6,332 bases of DNA, from assembly GCA_958451705.1 (NCBI GenBank), contig CAUDRD010000103.1, forward strand, positions 1-6,332. Reading direction: 5' to 3'. How positions within the stretch are numbered: position 1 is the first letter of the stretch; each line of letters begins with the position of its first letter. This document shows, one piece after another, positions 1 to 6,332 of the stretch. A model generated the notes under the pieces. It ran no database searches. It was not told the DNA's origin and saw only the letters and a list, made by a program, of their open reading frames with translations. The position numbers and the translations under genes were made by a program. The DNA is from an uncultured Oscillospiraceae bacterium (GTDB taxonomy: Bacteria; Bacillota; Clostridia; Oscillospirales; Acutalibacteraceae).

Positions 1-118
1 CACCTATAAGTGCAGTAAGAGGGATTTTATAGAGCAGCCCTATGACTTTTACAAGTACCGCTGACACTGCAAGGACAAAAGCTCCGCTGAGCAGCGATTG
101 TTTTTTTCTTTCTGCCAA
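1..118 (-). CDS. Polysaccharide flippase / SpoVB-like membrane protein, N-terminal fragment (partial)
   Basis: Only the first 39 codons lie in the window; the gene runs off the left edge. The peptide begins MAERKKQSLLSGAF and continues as a hydrophobic helix ending in VKVIGLLYKIPLTALIG. A short basic head, one long membrane helix and a K-x-I-G-L-L-Y-K-I-P-L-like motif are typical of the N-terminus of the MOP-superfamily polysaccharide transporters (SpoVB, Wzx, MurJ relatives). These move lipid-linked sugars across the cytoplasmic membrane for cell-wall, spore-cortex or surface-polymer assembly. I chose the TTG at 118-116 because GGAAG sits 8 nt upstream (131-127) and because the product then starts like its relatives. 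An in-frame ATG at 133-131 would add MEVLF but has no ribosome binding site. The gene follows the zinc-ribbon gene by about 70 nt on the same strand with no obvious terminator between them. Whether it is SpoVB proper, MurJ or a Wzx-type exporter cannot be told from this fragment. Confidence 0.72.
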   Translation of the reverse strand, partial: MAERKKQSLLSGAFVLAVSAVLVKVIGLLYKIPLTALIG

Positions 119-126
119 AAACAACA

Positions 127-131
127 CTTCC
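127..131 (-). promoter_or_regulatory. Ribosome binding site supporting the TTG start of the flippase gene
   Basis: On the minus strand GGAAG lies 8 nt before a TTG codon at 118-116. It overlaps the competing in-frame ATG at 133-131 by one base, so it cannot serve that ATG. This is the main reason for preferring the TTG start. Confidence 0.45.
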
Positions 132-187
132 ATTCAATATGAATTGCTGTTTTTTGACATCCTCTTATTTATCTTCCTCTGATTTTC

Positions 188-526
188 TTATTTAAGCTTT
201 GCGGAACAGTTTGAGCAGAAATTTGCGTTTGCGTTGTTCATCTTTCCGCAAACCTTACACTCAATTTCGTTTTTAAGGCTGTTTTCCTCATCGCTAATTT
301 TTTCCAGAGCGCTTGTATAGTTATCTACGCTTTCAATAAGCAGACTGATTTCCTCTGTGTGGTCAACGCCGTTTTTGCAGGTATCGTAATAAAGTCTGCC
401 AATATTTTCGAGAGCACGGTTTCTTTTATTCTGAATTTCAGCACTGTTTATTGCTGTGCTCGCCTTTCTGCCCACTGTTGCGGCGGCGTTTTTAGCGGTC
501 TGAATGAAATCATCAAATGTACTCAT
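188..526 (-). CDS. Small coiled-coil protein with C-terminal zinc ribbon
   Basis: This 112-residue cytoplasmic protein has no signal peptide or membrane helix. Residues about 1-85 are charged and predicted helical, beginning MSTFDDFIQTAKNAA and including NIGRLYYDTC, with spacing that suggests a coiled coil. Residues 90-107 form a treble-cleft-type zinc ribbon, C-x2-C-x10-C-x2-C (Cys90, Cys93, Cys104, Cys107), followed by a short basic tail. I recognise the layout (amphipathic N-terminal helices, a GRLYY-like segment, a terminal zinc ribbon) from many small Firmicutes proteins annotated only as zinc-ribbon domain proteins; I know of no established function. The ATG start is well supported by AAGGAG at 540-535, 8 nt upstream. 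The gene starts 18 nt after the kinase stop, so the two are very probably co-transcribed. A role in protein-protein or nucleic-acid contact is possible but is only inference from the fold. Confidence 0.85.
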   Translation of the reverse strand: MSTFDDFIQTAKNAAATVGRKASTAINSAEIQNKRNRALENIGRLYYDTCKNGVDHTEEISLLIESVDNYTSALEKISDEENSLKNEIECKVCGKMNNANANFCSNCSAKLK

Positions 527-544
527 CTTTAAAGCTCCTTTTCT

Positions 545-1453
545 TTATAAAAATTCCCTGAGCAACGAGCTCTCGGGTACTTTATTTTCATCGAGGCTCT
601 CAAAATCTCCGAGACGCTCGATTAAATCCCTGCTGATTTCAAAATGGGAATCACTTTTGGGAAGTTCCAAAAGAATTTCGGAGGCTTCCTTTGCAAAAAG
701 ACACGGCTCATATTCATGAATGGAATTAATGGCGATATCACGGTTGTTTTCAAAGGGGAAAAGATATTTTTTCTCACCCTCCACAACCATATCCCACAGA
801 CGAAAGGTATTTGCTGCACCGCTGTTTCGGTGGTGATAATCCCTTATGAGCCTTCTGACAAATCTCACCTGCCAGCCGGAGAGAACTTCATCTCCATTTG
901 CGTCCTTAAATCCGCCGATAAGGTTTATGAAAATGCTCAAAGCATCGCCTGTCGGCAGCAAACTGGTTATAAGAGGATTTAAAGCGTGAAGCCCTTCTAT
1001 AATCATAACGTCATAGGATGAATAATCGATTGTGCGAACTTTTTCGCTTCGTGTGCCGATTTTAAAATCAAAAACGGGAAAATCAGATTTTCCATCAGTG
1101 TGAAGCTCTTTAAAGCATTTTTCAAAAAGAGGCAGGTCGAGAGCGTGAACCGTTTCGTAATCTGGAGCACCATTGGGAAGCAGCGGATAATCACCTTTAA
1201 CCCGGTAAAAATCGTCAAGGGATACGGTTATACATCTTTTTCCCTTTTCCTCAAGGTCCTGACAAAGCCTTGCAGCAGTTGTGGTTTTGCCTGACGCACT
1301 GGGGCCTGCAAGAAATACCGTCTCAATGCTGTCACAAATTATTTTTTCGCACACCTTTAAAAGACTCGAATCATACTTATTTTCAGCCCGCTCCACTATT
1401 TTTTCGGGAGCATCGGCAACAGCTTTATTCACCCCGGAAACAGAATAAATCAT
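545..1453 (-). CDS. Uridine kinase / phosphoribulokinase-family nucleoside kinase
   Basis: This 302-residue cytoplasmic P-loop kinase belongs to the PRK/URK family, whose members phosphorylate uridine/cytidine or related small molecules with ATP. Visible motifs are the Walker A loop GPSASGKTT (50-58), the SLDDFY strand with the likely catalytic-base aspartates (78-83), P-D-Y-E...A-L-D (97-106), FPVFDFKIGTR (125-135), the Walker-B-like IIEGLHALNP (151-160), and an arginine-rich lid segment, VRRLIRDYHHRN (199-210). A C-terminal stretch, WDMVVEGEKKYLFPFENNRDIAINS (220-244), is characteristic of the clostridial nucleoside-kinase subgroup. Many relatives in that subgroup are about 550 residues with an N-terminal TGS-like region; this protein lacks it. 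The start is firm: AAGGAGG at 1468-1462 lies 8 nt before the ATG. It begins 38 nt after the hemZ-like stop and is followed closely by the zinc-ribbon gene. Pyrimidine salvage is the default expectation, but the exact substrate is not shown by sequence, so I give no gene symbol. Confidence 0.88.
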   Translation of the reverse strand: MIYSVSGVNKAVADAPEKIVERAENKYDSSLLKVCEKIICDSIETVFLAGPSASGKTTTAARLCQDLEEKGKRCITVSLDDFYRVKGDYPLLPNGAPDYETVHALDLPLFEKCFKELHTDGKSDFPVFDFKIGTRSEKVRTIDYSSYDVMIIEGLHALNPLITSLLPTGDALSIFINLIGGFKDANGDEVLSGWQVRFVRRLIRDYHHRNSGAANTFRLWDMVVEGEKKYLFPFENNRDIAINSIHEYEPCLFAKEASEILLELPKSDSHFEISRDLIERLGDFESLDENKVPESSLLREFL

Positions 1454-1460
1454 TTTTAAA

Positions 1461-1469
1461 ACCTCCTTT
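1461..1469 (-). promoter_or_regulatory. Near-perfect Shine-Dalgarno site of the kinase gene
   Basis: The minus strand carries AAAGGAGGT, almost fully complementary to the 3' end of 16S rRNA, 7 nt before the ATG at 1453. It is the strongest ribosome binding site in the window and fixes the start of the kinase. It suggests the kinase is translated independently of the upstream hemZ-like gene. Confidence 0.8.
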
Positions 1470-1491
1470 CCGGCGGCTTGTCACTAAGGGA

Positions 1492-2937
1492 TTAATATGT
1501 ACCGTAAAAGGTTTTTATGCGTTCTTTACGCTTCATAAGCTCGTCAAAACGAGAGTTATATTCAAAGGGATATTTATAATTAAAAATTCGCTCTATATAT
1601 TTTCCTCGTGGCTGCTTAAGCTTTGTAACAGCTCCCGCACCGGCGGCAAATACCGAGTGACATTCCTCCATCATATAGATATTGTAAAGTCCCTCAAATC
1701 CTTTTTTGCACCAGCCCACGTTTTCGAGATTTCCGAGGCACCTGCTCTGGCGGTACATATAGTATGGACTGTATTTTTGTGAAAGAATATTTTGAGCATC
1801 GTCCAGCATTGCGGCAACCATATTGCCTGTTTTTACTATTTCCCCACCCGTTACTATTTCGGAAGATCGCTTAAGGGCAAGGGTATGGACAGTTACTCCC
1901 TCCGGATCAAGAGAGTTTACCTTTTCGAGAGTTCTGCCGAAGCCCTCAACGGTATCGTCGGGAAGCCCCGCTATAAGATCCATGTTTATATTGTCAAATC
2001 CTATTTTTCTCGCAAGGGAGAAGGCTTCCTCAGTCTGTGCTCCAGTATGGCACCTGCCGATTTTTTTAAGCACATGTTCCTCAAAAGTCTGTGGATTTAT
2101 GCTTATTCTCGAAACACCCAGTTCTTTTAGCACTCTTAGCTTTTCTTCGGTTATGGTATCGGGTCTTCCCGCCTCTACGGTATATTCGGAAACAGCCCGC
2201 AAATCAAAGGATTTTTCAATGGTCTCCCCCACCCTTTGAAGCTGCTCAGCTGAAAGAGTAGTGGGAGTGCCTCCGCCGTAGTAAACGGTTTCAAGTTTTA
2301 AGCCCAGCTCTGACGCTATTTTGCCGAAAATCGAAAGCTCCTTACAGAGAAGCTCGGTATATTCCGGGATAAGCTTTGCCGCAGTCTTTACAGAATGGGA
2401 GACAAAAGAACAGTAGCTGCACCGTGTAGGACAAAAGGGGACTGAAACATAAAGACTGAAGGAGTTCGGCTCTGAACGCTCCATAATCTCCTTTTCCGCC
2501 CTTGCAACTGTTGCTGCAAGAAGTGTTTTATCCTCGCTTACAAGGAGGGAATCCATAAAATACTTTTTCGCCTTTTCTTCTCCGTCCCTTTCAATAAGGG
2601 AATTCATTAGCTTTGAGGGTCTTACACCCGTGAGCAGTCCCCACTTTGGAGTATATCCCGTATACTCAGTTAAAAGAGTATAGAGAAGAGTGGCCATTTT
2701 AAGCTCACGCTTATTATCTGGAGCATTTTCTGGAAGAGAAGCGGTAATGGTTTTATTAAAATCAGGGAATTTCAGTGAAACTGTAAGAGTGTACTTCGCG
2801 GCTTCTTTGCTTTCTCCTGTATAAACCTGCCAGTCGCAGTTTTCACGGAGAACTTTTATATTTTCAAAAGGGAAAAACACCCTGCAAAGATTTTCTATTT
2901 CATAATGGAATTTATGACCGTCAACAAAAATAATCAT
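1492..2937 (-). CDS. hemZ: HemZ-like radical SAM protein (coproporphyrinogen III dehydrogenase family)
   Basis: This 481-residue protein resembles HemZ, the oxygen-independent coproporphyrinogen III oxidase-like radical SAM family. A non-radical-SAM N-terminal region (about 1-155) carries WGLLTGVRPSKL (99-110), a HemZ hallmark. The radical SAM core starts at YVSVPFCPTRCSYCSF (163-178), where Cys169, Cys173 and Cys176 form the CX3CX2C ligand set for the [4Fe-4S] cluster. It continues with GGGTPT (221-226), EAGRPDTI (255-262), SINPQT (279-284) and MDLIAGLPDDT (319-329). The C-terminal region has YYMYRQSRCLGNLENVGW (392-409) and YNIYMMEECHSVFAAGAGA (418-436), again HemZ-like. The CSF after the cluster motif matches HemW/HemZ rather than true HemN, which has a fourth cysteine (CxC). 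No HNxxYW heme-binding motif of HemW is seen. The ATG is preceded by GGAG with 6-nt spacing. HemZ family membership is firm; heme-pathway activity is not. Confidence 0.9.
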   Translation of the reverse strand: MIIFVDGHKFHYEIENLCRVFFPFENIKVLRENCDWQVYTGESKEAAKYTLTVSLKFPDFNKTITASLPENAPDNKRELKMATLLYTLLTEYTGYTPKWGLLTGVRPSKLMNSLIERDGEEKAKKYFMDSLLVSEDKTLLAATVARAEKEIMERSEPNSFSLYVSVPFCPTRCSYCSFVSHSVKTAAKLIPEYTELLCKELSIFGKIASELGLKLETVYYGGGTPTTLSAEQLQRVGETIEKSFDLRAVSEYTVEAGRPDTITEEKLRVLKELGVSRISINPQTFEEHVLKKIGRCHTGAQTEEAFSLARKIGFDNINMDLIAGLPDDTVEGFGRTLEKVNSLDPEGVTVHTLALKRSSEIVTGGEIVKTGNMVAAMLDDAQNILSQKYSPYYMYRQSRCLGNLENVGWCKKGFEGLYNIYMMEECHSVFAAGAGAVTKLKQPRGKYIERIFNYKYPFEYNSRFDELMKRKERIKTFYGTY

Positions 2938-3022
2938 CTTGTTCTCCGTAAATTAAAATTTGTTTTCTGAAATCAAACCGTCACGAAAAGAATACCACAA
3001 GGAATGGCTTTTTATTCAAAAA
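2938..3022 (-). other. 85-bp non-coding gap between the hydrolase and hemZ-like genes
   Basis: This is the longest gene-free stretch inside the operon. It is AT-rich and ends with the GGAG ribosome binding site (2947-2944) of the hemZ-like gene. I looked for a promoter: TTGTGG followed 17 nt later by TTTGAT, and TTGATT followed by TAATTT at short spacing, are both poor matches to the sigma-A consensus. I found no GC-rich hairpin with a T-run. The gap could hold a weak internal promoter or be a plain spacer; the sequence does not decide. Confidence 0.4.
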
Positions 3023-3655
3023 TTATTTTATCTTTCTTAGATAACGGTTTTTAATCTTTTCTTCACTGAGAGTGGTAGAACGGTTATGTCCCGGGAAAAC
3101 GGTATAGTCTTCTTCAAGAGCCGCAAGCCTGTGGCAGGATACATCCATATCCTCCGGACTTCCACCTTCGAGGTCGGTTCTTCCTATTGTGCGGCAGAAA
3201 AGAGTATCGCCGGAAAACATTACGTCGCCGCACAAATAGCATACGCTGCCCGGTGTATGTCCAGGAGTGTGCATTACTCTAATTTCCAGGCTCCCCACGT
3301 TTATTACATCACCCTCATGAAGAATAACGTCTGCCTTTGTAAGCTTCTGCTCACCGTACCCTTCGGGAGGTAAAAGGCTGTATTTTGTGCTTTCGAGGCA
3401 CCTTGCATCAAGCTCATGAATTGCAACCTTTGCACCTGTTTTTTCCTTTAAATCCGCAACGCCCATAATGTGGTCAAAATGGCCGTGGGTTAAAAGAATG
3501 TACTCTACGCTTTTTACTTCTTCATTATCCACAAGAGCGGCAAGGCGCTCATTATATCCACCTGCGTCAAACACTGCCGCCTTTCCGGTAGTTTCGTCGA
3601 GAAGTACATAGCAGTTAGCCTGCAAAGGTCCTATGGGAAGAGTATATATTTTCAT
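3023..3655 (-). CDS. Metallo-beta-lactamase-fold hydrolase (glyoxalase II-like)
   Basis: This 210-residue cytoplasmic enzyme of the MBL superfamily is in the GloB-like group. The dinuclear-metal ligands are all present: THGHFDH (56-62, giving His57, His59, Asp61, His62), His133 in HTPGHTPGS, Asp150 in FSGDTLF, and His190 in FPGH. GRTDLEGG (158-165) is typical of this subgroup. The N-terminal strand [18 protein letters not shown] matches the family start. Glyoxalase II hydrolyses S-lactoylglutathione, but this protein is shorter than classical GloB (about 250 residues) and lacks its C-terminal helical domain. Many clostridia also lack glutathione, so a generic thioester or phosphoester hydrolase is safer. 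I start it at ATG 3655, which overlaps the dtd stop by one base (TAATG) and has GGAG 11 nt upstream. A GTG at 3667 would add four residues but has no usable ribosome binding site. Translational coupling to dtd is likely. Confidence 0.9.
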   Translation of the reverse strand: MKIYTLPIGPLQANCYVLLDETTGKAAVFDAGGYNERLAALVDNEEVKSVEYILLTHGHFDHIMGVADLKEKTGAKVAIHELDARCLESTKYSLLPPEGYGEQKLTKADVILHEGDVINVGSLEIRVMHTPGHTPGSVCYLCGDVMFSGDTLFCRTIGRTDLEGGSPEDMDVSCHRLAALEEDYTVFPGHNRSTTLSEEKIKNRYLRKIK

Positions 3656-3670
3656 TATTTTTTCCACTCC
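3653..3670 (-). promoter_or_regulatory. dtd stop / hydrolase start overlap (TAATG) with upstream GGAG
   Basis: The dtd stop TAA (3657-3655) and the hydrolase ATG (3655-3653) share one adenine. GGAG at 3670-3667 lies inside the last dtd codons. This arrangement usually means that ribosomes finishing dtd re-initiate on the next gene. It argues against the four-codon-longer GTG start at 3667. Confidence 0.65.
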
Positions 3671-4110
3671 TGAGTATCATAGATTATAGTGACGGGGCCG
3701 TCGTTTATAAGAGAGACGTCCATATCGGCACCGAAAACACCGGTCTCAACTTTTTCTACGCCTAAGTTCCTGAGGTTTTGGGTAAACCTTTCGTAAAGGC
3801 TCACAGCTGTATCAACCGGTGCAGATGCAGTAAATGAAGGACGGTTGCCCTTTCTGCAATCGGCACACAAGGTAAACTGGGAAACTACAAGTATTCCGCC
3901 GCATACATCCATAACTGAACGGTTCATCTTTCCCTCTTCATCGCTGAACACACGGAGCTTAGTTAGCTTCTGCGCCATTAAATCGGCTTCAGCCTCAGTA
4001 TCTCCATCCATTACACCCAAGAGCACGAGATAGCCTTTTTCTATGCTTCCCGTTATTTCTCCCTCAACGGTAACGCTGGCTTTTTTTACTCGCTGAATAA
4101 CTGCTTTCAT
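3655..4110 (-). CDS. dtd: D-aminoacyl-tRNA deacylase (DTD)
   Basis: This 151-residue protein has the family's usual length. DTD removes D-amino acids (classically D-Tyr and others) and wrongly attached glycine from tRNA, a chiral proofreading step in the cytoplasm, and acts as a homodimer. The sequence starts [17 protein letters not shown], a canonical DTD N-terminus. It carries both active-site signatures: SQFTL at 77-81 and NDGPVT at 136-141, the latter containing the cross-subunit Gly-cisPro motif (Gly138-Pro139) that rejects L-amino acids. RPSF (90-93) is also conserved. The start ATG lies only 2 nt after the rel stop with no good Shine-Dalgarno at ideal distance (AAAGG is 14 nt away), so translation probably depends on coupling to rel. 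The rel-dtd pairing is widespread in Firmicutes, including Bacillus subtilis. No oddities seen. Confidence 0.96.
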   Translation of the reverse strand: MKAVIQRVKKASVTVEGEITGSIEKGYLVLLGVMDGDTEAEADLMAQKLTKLRVFSDEEGKMNRSVMDVCGGILVVSQFTLCADCRKGNRPSFTASAPVDTAVSLYERFTQNLRNLGVEKVETGVFGADMDVSLINDGPVTIIYDTQEWKK

Positions 4111-4112
4111 TT

Positions 4113-6293
4113 TTACATTCCGGACCTTTCCACGGACAGCATTCCGTTGATTTTACTTATTCTGGCAATTACGGAGTTTAAATGTTCAACTCCGTTTACG
4201 GTTATAGTCATAAGCAGAGTGCATCTGCCGTCTTTAAGCTCCCTGGTTGTAAGGGAGTGAATCATAACGTGCATATTGGCAAGCTGGCCGGAAACATCGG
4301 CAATAAGTCCGACTCTGTCAATACAGGTGGCAAGAAGAGTGGCTTTAAATTCCTCTTTTACGGTACTGCTCCAATAAGCTGGGATCCATCTGTCAGGCTC
4401 TGCCGCAGCGGCTATATCACGGGGTACATTTGTGCAGTTTCTGTTATGGATAGAAACTCCGTGTCCTCTCGTTATAAAGCCTATAATCTCATCGCCGGGA
4501 AGAGGATTACAGCATTTTGAAAATTTAATAAGACAGTTGTCGATACCCTCGACAATTACTCCGTCGCTTCCCTTTTTCTTCTTTTCAGGAACAATCTTAA
4601 TCTGCGCTTCCTCTTTGGCTTTGAGTATCTTATTATATTCCTCTTTAATATGAGGCATCATTCTTATAACAGAAATTCCGCCATAGCCTATTGCGGCGTA
4701 AAAATCGTCAAGAGTTGCACAGTGCTGTCTTTCCGCAAGCTTTGTAAGGAAAGTTTGCAGCTCCTGATCGTAGAGCCTTATAAAGTTTCGCTTAAACTCT
4801 CTTTCCAGCTCAGCTTTACCTTCGACAATATTTTCCTCACGCTTTTCTTTCTTGAACCATGACCTTATCTTGTTTTTAGCTTCGCTGGTCTTTACAATTT
4901 TAAGCCAGTCTCTGCTGGGGCCTTTGCCCTGCTGAGAAGAGGTAAGAATCTCAACAATTTCGCCTGTCTTTACCTTATAGTCAATTGGCACAATTCTGCC
5001 GTCAACTTTAGCGCCTATCATTCTGTTACCAACAGCAGAGTGAATGGCATAGGCAAAATCTATTACAGTTGCACCGGTTGGCAGGCTTATAACGTCGCCT
5101 TTAGGGGTAAAGACGAAAACCTCCTCCGGCACAAGGTCGCTTTTTATTGTACGGACTATCTCCTCAACGTCCTCGGTATCCTTCTGGCTTTCGAGAAGCT
5201 GACGAATCCATGAAAGACGCTCCTCAAACTTCTGAGTTCCGGAAATACCCAGCTTATATTTCCAGTGAGCGGCGATACCGTACTCGGCAGTATAATGCAT
5301 CTCCCATGTTCTTATCTGAACCTCAAAGGGAATACCCTCTTTGCCGATAACTGTTGTATGGAGTGACTGGTACATATTGGGTTTGGGAGTTGAAATATAA
5401 TCCTTGAATCTTCCCGGAATAGGACGGAACATATCGTGAATTATTCCAAGGCAGTTATAGCAGTCTATAACTGTATCGACAATTATTCTTATGGCATAAA
5501 CGTCATAAATTTCGTCAAAGTTTTTGTTCTGCATATACATCTTTCTGTATATGCCGTGGATGCTTTTAACTCTGCCGTCAATATGGGCATCCTTGACCGA
5601 TTTACATACCCGCTCTTCAATTCTCCCCTTAATTTCATCAAGGTAATCACGGCGTGATTTTCCCTTAACTTCAAGGGATTTTTCTATTTCTGCATATCCC
5701 ACCGGGTCAAGGTGCTTTATTGCAAGGTCCTCAAGCTCTTCCTTAACAGCTCTGATACCAAGGCGGTGAGCTATTGGAGCATAAATTTCGAGAGTTTCAA
5801 GGGCCTTATCCCTCTGCTTCTGTGGTGGCATATACTGAAGAGTACGCATATTGTGGAGTCTATCCGCCAGCTTTATGATTATTACCCTTATATCCTCAGA
5901 CATTGCAAGAAGCATCTTTCGTACATTCTCTGCCTGTACCTCTTCCCTTGTAGAAAGGGGAACTTTACCCAGCTTTGTAACACCGTCAACAAGGGCGGCA
6001 ACGGATTTTCCGAATTTTTCAGTTATGTCCTGGAGGGTTAAATCTGTATCCTCTACAACATCGTGGAGAAGCGCCGCAATTATGGACTCCTTATCCATTC
6101 CAAGCTCCGCTACAATTTTAGCAACTAAAATAGGATGGATTACATAGGGCTGACCGGAACAACGAAGCTGACCCTCATGAGCTCTGTTTGCCGTATTAAA
6201 TGCCTTATCAATCTGCTCAACATCCTCGGGAGAAAAAATCGTCACAAGAAGTTTTCTCAGTTCTTCATAATATTCTTTCGGTGTTTTATCCAT
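4113..6293 (-). CDS. rel: Bifunctional (p)ppGpp synthetase / hydrolase (RelA/SpoT, Rel)
   Basis: This full-length 726-residue Rel protein makes and degrades the stringent-response alarmone (p)ppGpp and senses starved ribosomes. The hydrolase HD domain is intact: His53, His77-Asp78, Glu81-Asp82, and Asp144/Asn148 in ADRLHN. The synthetase domain has Arg241, Asp264 (YDVYAIRI) and Glu324 (FEVQIRT). RFKD at 295-298 is the RxKD form found in bifunctional enzymes, not the ExDD form of synthetase-only RelA. Next come a TGS domain (about 391-451, with His418 in [15 protein letters not shown]), a helical region, the conserved-cysteine zinc-finger domain (Cys587, Cys594-Cys595, His611, Cys620) and a C-terminal ACT/RRM domain (about 650-726). 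The ATG is preceded by AAAGGGG (6308-6302) at 8 nt. dtd follows 2 nt downstream. The symbol is also written relA or spoT; because all active-site residues for both reactions are visible, a single Rel enzyme is the best reading. Confidence 0.98.
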   Translation of the reverse strand: MDKTPKEYYEELRKLLVTIFSPEDVEQIDKAFNTANRAHEGQLRCSGQPYVIHPILVAKIVAELGMDKESIIAALLHDVVEDTDLTLQDITEKFGKSVAALVDGVTKLGKVPLSTREEVQAENVRKMLLAMSEDIRVIIIKLADRLHNMRTLQYMPPQKQRDKALETLEIYAPIAHRLGIRAVKEELEDLAIKHLDPVGYAEIEKSLEVKGKSRRDYLDEIKGRIEERVCKSVKDAHIDGRVKSIHGIYRKMYMQNKNFDEIYDVYAIRIIVDTVIDCYNCLGIIHDMFRPIPGRFKDYISTPKPNMYQSLHTTVIGKEGIPFEVQIRTWEMHYTAEYGIAAHWKYKLGISGTQKFEERLSWIRQLLESQKDTEDVEEIVRTIKSDLVPEEVFVFTPKGDVISLPTGATVIDFAYAIHSAVGNRMIGAKVDGRIVPIDYKVKTGEIVEILTSSQQGKGPSRDWLKIVKTSEAKNKIRSWFKKEKREENIVEGKAELEREFKRNFIRLYDQELQTFLTKLAERQHCATLDDFYAAIGYGGISVIRMMPHIKEEYNKILKAKEEAQIKIVPEKKKKGSDGVIVEGIDNCLIKFSKCCNPLPGDEIIGFITRGHGVSIHNRNCTNVPRDIAAAAEPDRWIPAYWSSTVKEEFKATLLATCIDRVGLIADVSGQLANMHVMIHSLTTRELKDGRCTLLMTITVNGVEHLNSVIARISKINGMLSVERSGM

Positions 6294-6332
6294 TTACCTC
6301 ACCCCTTTGCAGTGATTTAAGTATTTCAGAAT
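6286..6332 (-). CDS. Possible C-terminal end of an upstream gene (partial, unidentified)
   Basis: The minus strand is open from the right edge to a TAA at 6288-6286, encoding [14 protein letters not shown]. This would overlap the rel start by 8 nt (ATGGATAA), a common operon junction. The peptide resembles an amphipathic helix ending. In Bacillus subtilis recJ and apt precede rel; the tail does not look like the usual Apt terminus, so a RecJ-like end is conceivable but unproven. A second frame, ILKYLNHCKGVR with its stop at 6296-6294, is also open and would abut rel exactly. Only about 14 codons are visible, so either frame could be chance. Confidence 0.28.
   Translation of the reverse strand, partial: SEILKSLQRGEVNG
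6297..6308 (-). promoter_or_regulatory. Ribosome binding site of rel
   Basis: The minus strand reads AAAGGGGTGAGG just before the rel ATG at 6293. AAAGGGG lies 8 nt from the start, an ideal distance, while the second purine block, GAGG, is only 3 nt away. It supports the annotated ATG. No promoter can be judged because only 39 nt upstream are in the window. Confidence 0.65.

Noticed and set aside
134..160. TGA at 136-134 as a selenocysteine or read-through codon extending the flippase N-terminus
   Set aside because: There is no sign of a SECIS-like hairpin and no reason for selenocysteine in a flippase head, and good start codons lie just downstream. A plain stop is the simpler reading.
1270..1782. 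A 170-codon plus-strand open frame spanning the kinase/hemZ junction
   Set aside because: It is antisense to two well-supported genes with conserved motifs, crosses their junction, has no family resemblance and is a shadow of their codon composition.
1823..2239. A 138-codon plus-strand open frame, rich in Ser and Val
   Set aside because: It lies entirely antisense within the hemZ-like radical SAM core; the Ser/Val-rich, low-complexity composition is typical of a reverse-complement shadow.
2985..3022. Possible terminator: AAAAG ... CTTTT pairing downstream of the hydrolase
   Set aside because: The stem is five AT-rich pairs with a long unpaired loop and no following T-run, too weak for a rho-independent terminator.
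3656..3667. GTG at 3667 as the start of the hydrolase (adding MEKI)
   Set aside because: AGGA lies directly against this GTG with no spacer, whereas the ATG at 3655 forms a TAATG junction with dtd, has GGAG at 11 nt and matches the family N-terminus MKIYTL.
4113..6293. Synthetase-only RelA or a hydrolase-only SpoT
   Set aside because: Both HD hydrolase residues (His53, His77-Asp78, Asp144) and synthetase residues (Arg241, Asp264, Glu324) are intact and the charge motif is RFKD, as in bifunctional Rel.
1..6332. Mobile element, CRISPR, toxin-antitoxin, phage or other accessory system
   Set aside because: No repeats, integrase or transposase motifs, inverted termini or small paired genes of that kind were found; the window is filled by co-directional housekeeping genes.

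Overview
The window looks like chromosomal housekeeping DNA from a moderately low-GC, Gram-positive anaerobe of the class Clostridia (Firmicutes/Bacillota). This is an inference. It rests on purine-rich AGGAGG-type ribosome binding sites, a HemZ-type radical SAM protein, a single bifunctional Rel enzyme next to dtd, and the start of a SpoVB/Wzx-type flippase. An Oscillospiraceae/Ruminococcaceae-like source is my best guess, but the sequence alone does not settle it.

Every supported gene lies on the minus strand, so the operon reads from right to left. It starts with the last codons of an unidentified upstream gene (6286-6332, weak call). Next come the bifunctional (p)ppGpp synthetase/hydrolase gene (4113-6293), D-aminoacyl-tRNA deacylase dtd (3655-4110) and a metallo-beta-lactamase-fold hydrolase (3023-3655). 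An 85-bp non-coding gap follows. Then come a HemZ-like radical SAM protein (1492-2937), a uridine-kinase/phosphoribulokinase-family kinase (545-1453), a small coiled-coil and zinc-ribbon protein (188-526), and the N-terminus of a multi-membrane-spanning polysaccharide flippase cut by the left edge (1-118).

Spacing is tight: the rel stop and dtd start are 2 nt apart, dtd and the hydrolase share one base in TAATG, and the genes after hemZ are 18-70 nt apart. The 85-bp gap before hemZ is the only place where a new transcript could plausibly begin, and it holds no convincing promoter or terminator. Rel-dtd-hydrolase-hemZ is a familiar clostridial arrangement. It links the amino-acid starvation response, removal of D-amino acids from mischarged tRNA, and two conserved enzymes of less certain role. 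The kinase, zinc-ribbon and flippase genes downstream are a more variable continuation.

I found no mobile element, CRISPR array, tRNA, rRNA, riboswitch or clear rho-independent terminator. All catalytic motifs I checked are intact and I see no frameshift. I do not see a previously undescribed system here. The points worth a second look are modest: what HemZ really does, which start codons are used for two genes, and the poorly characterised zinc-ribbon protein.
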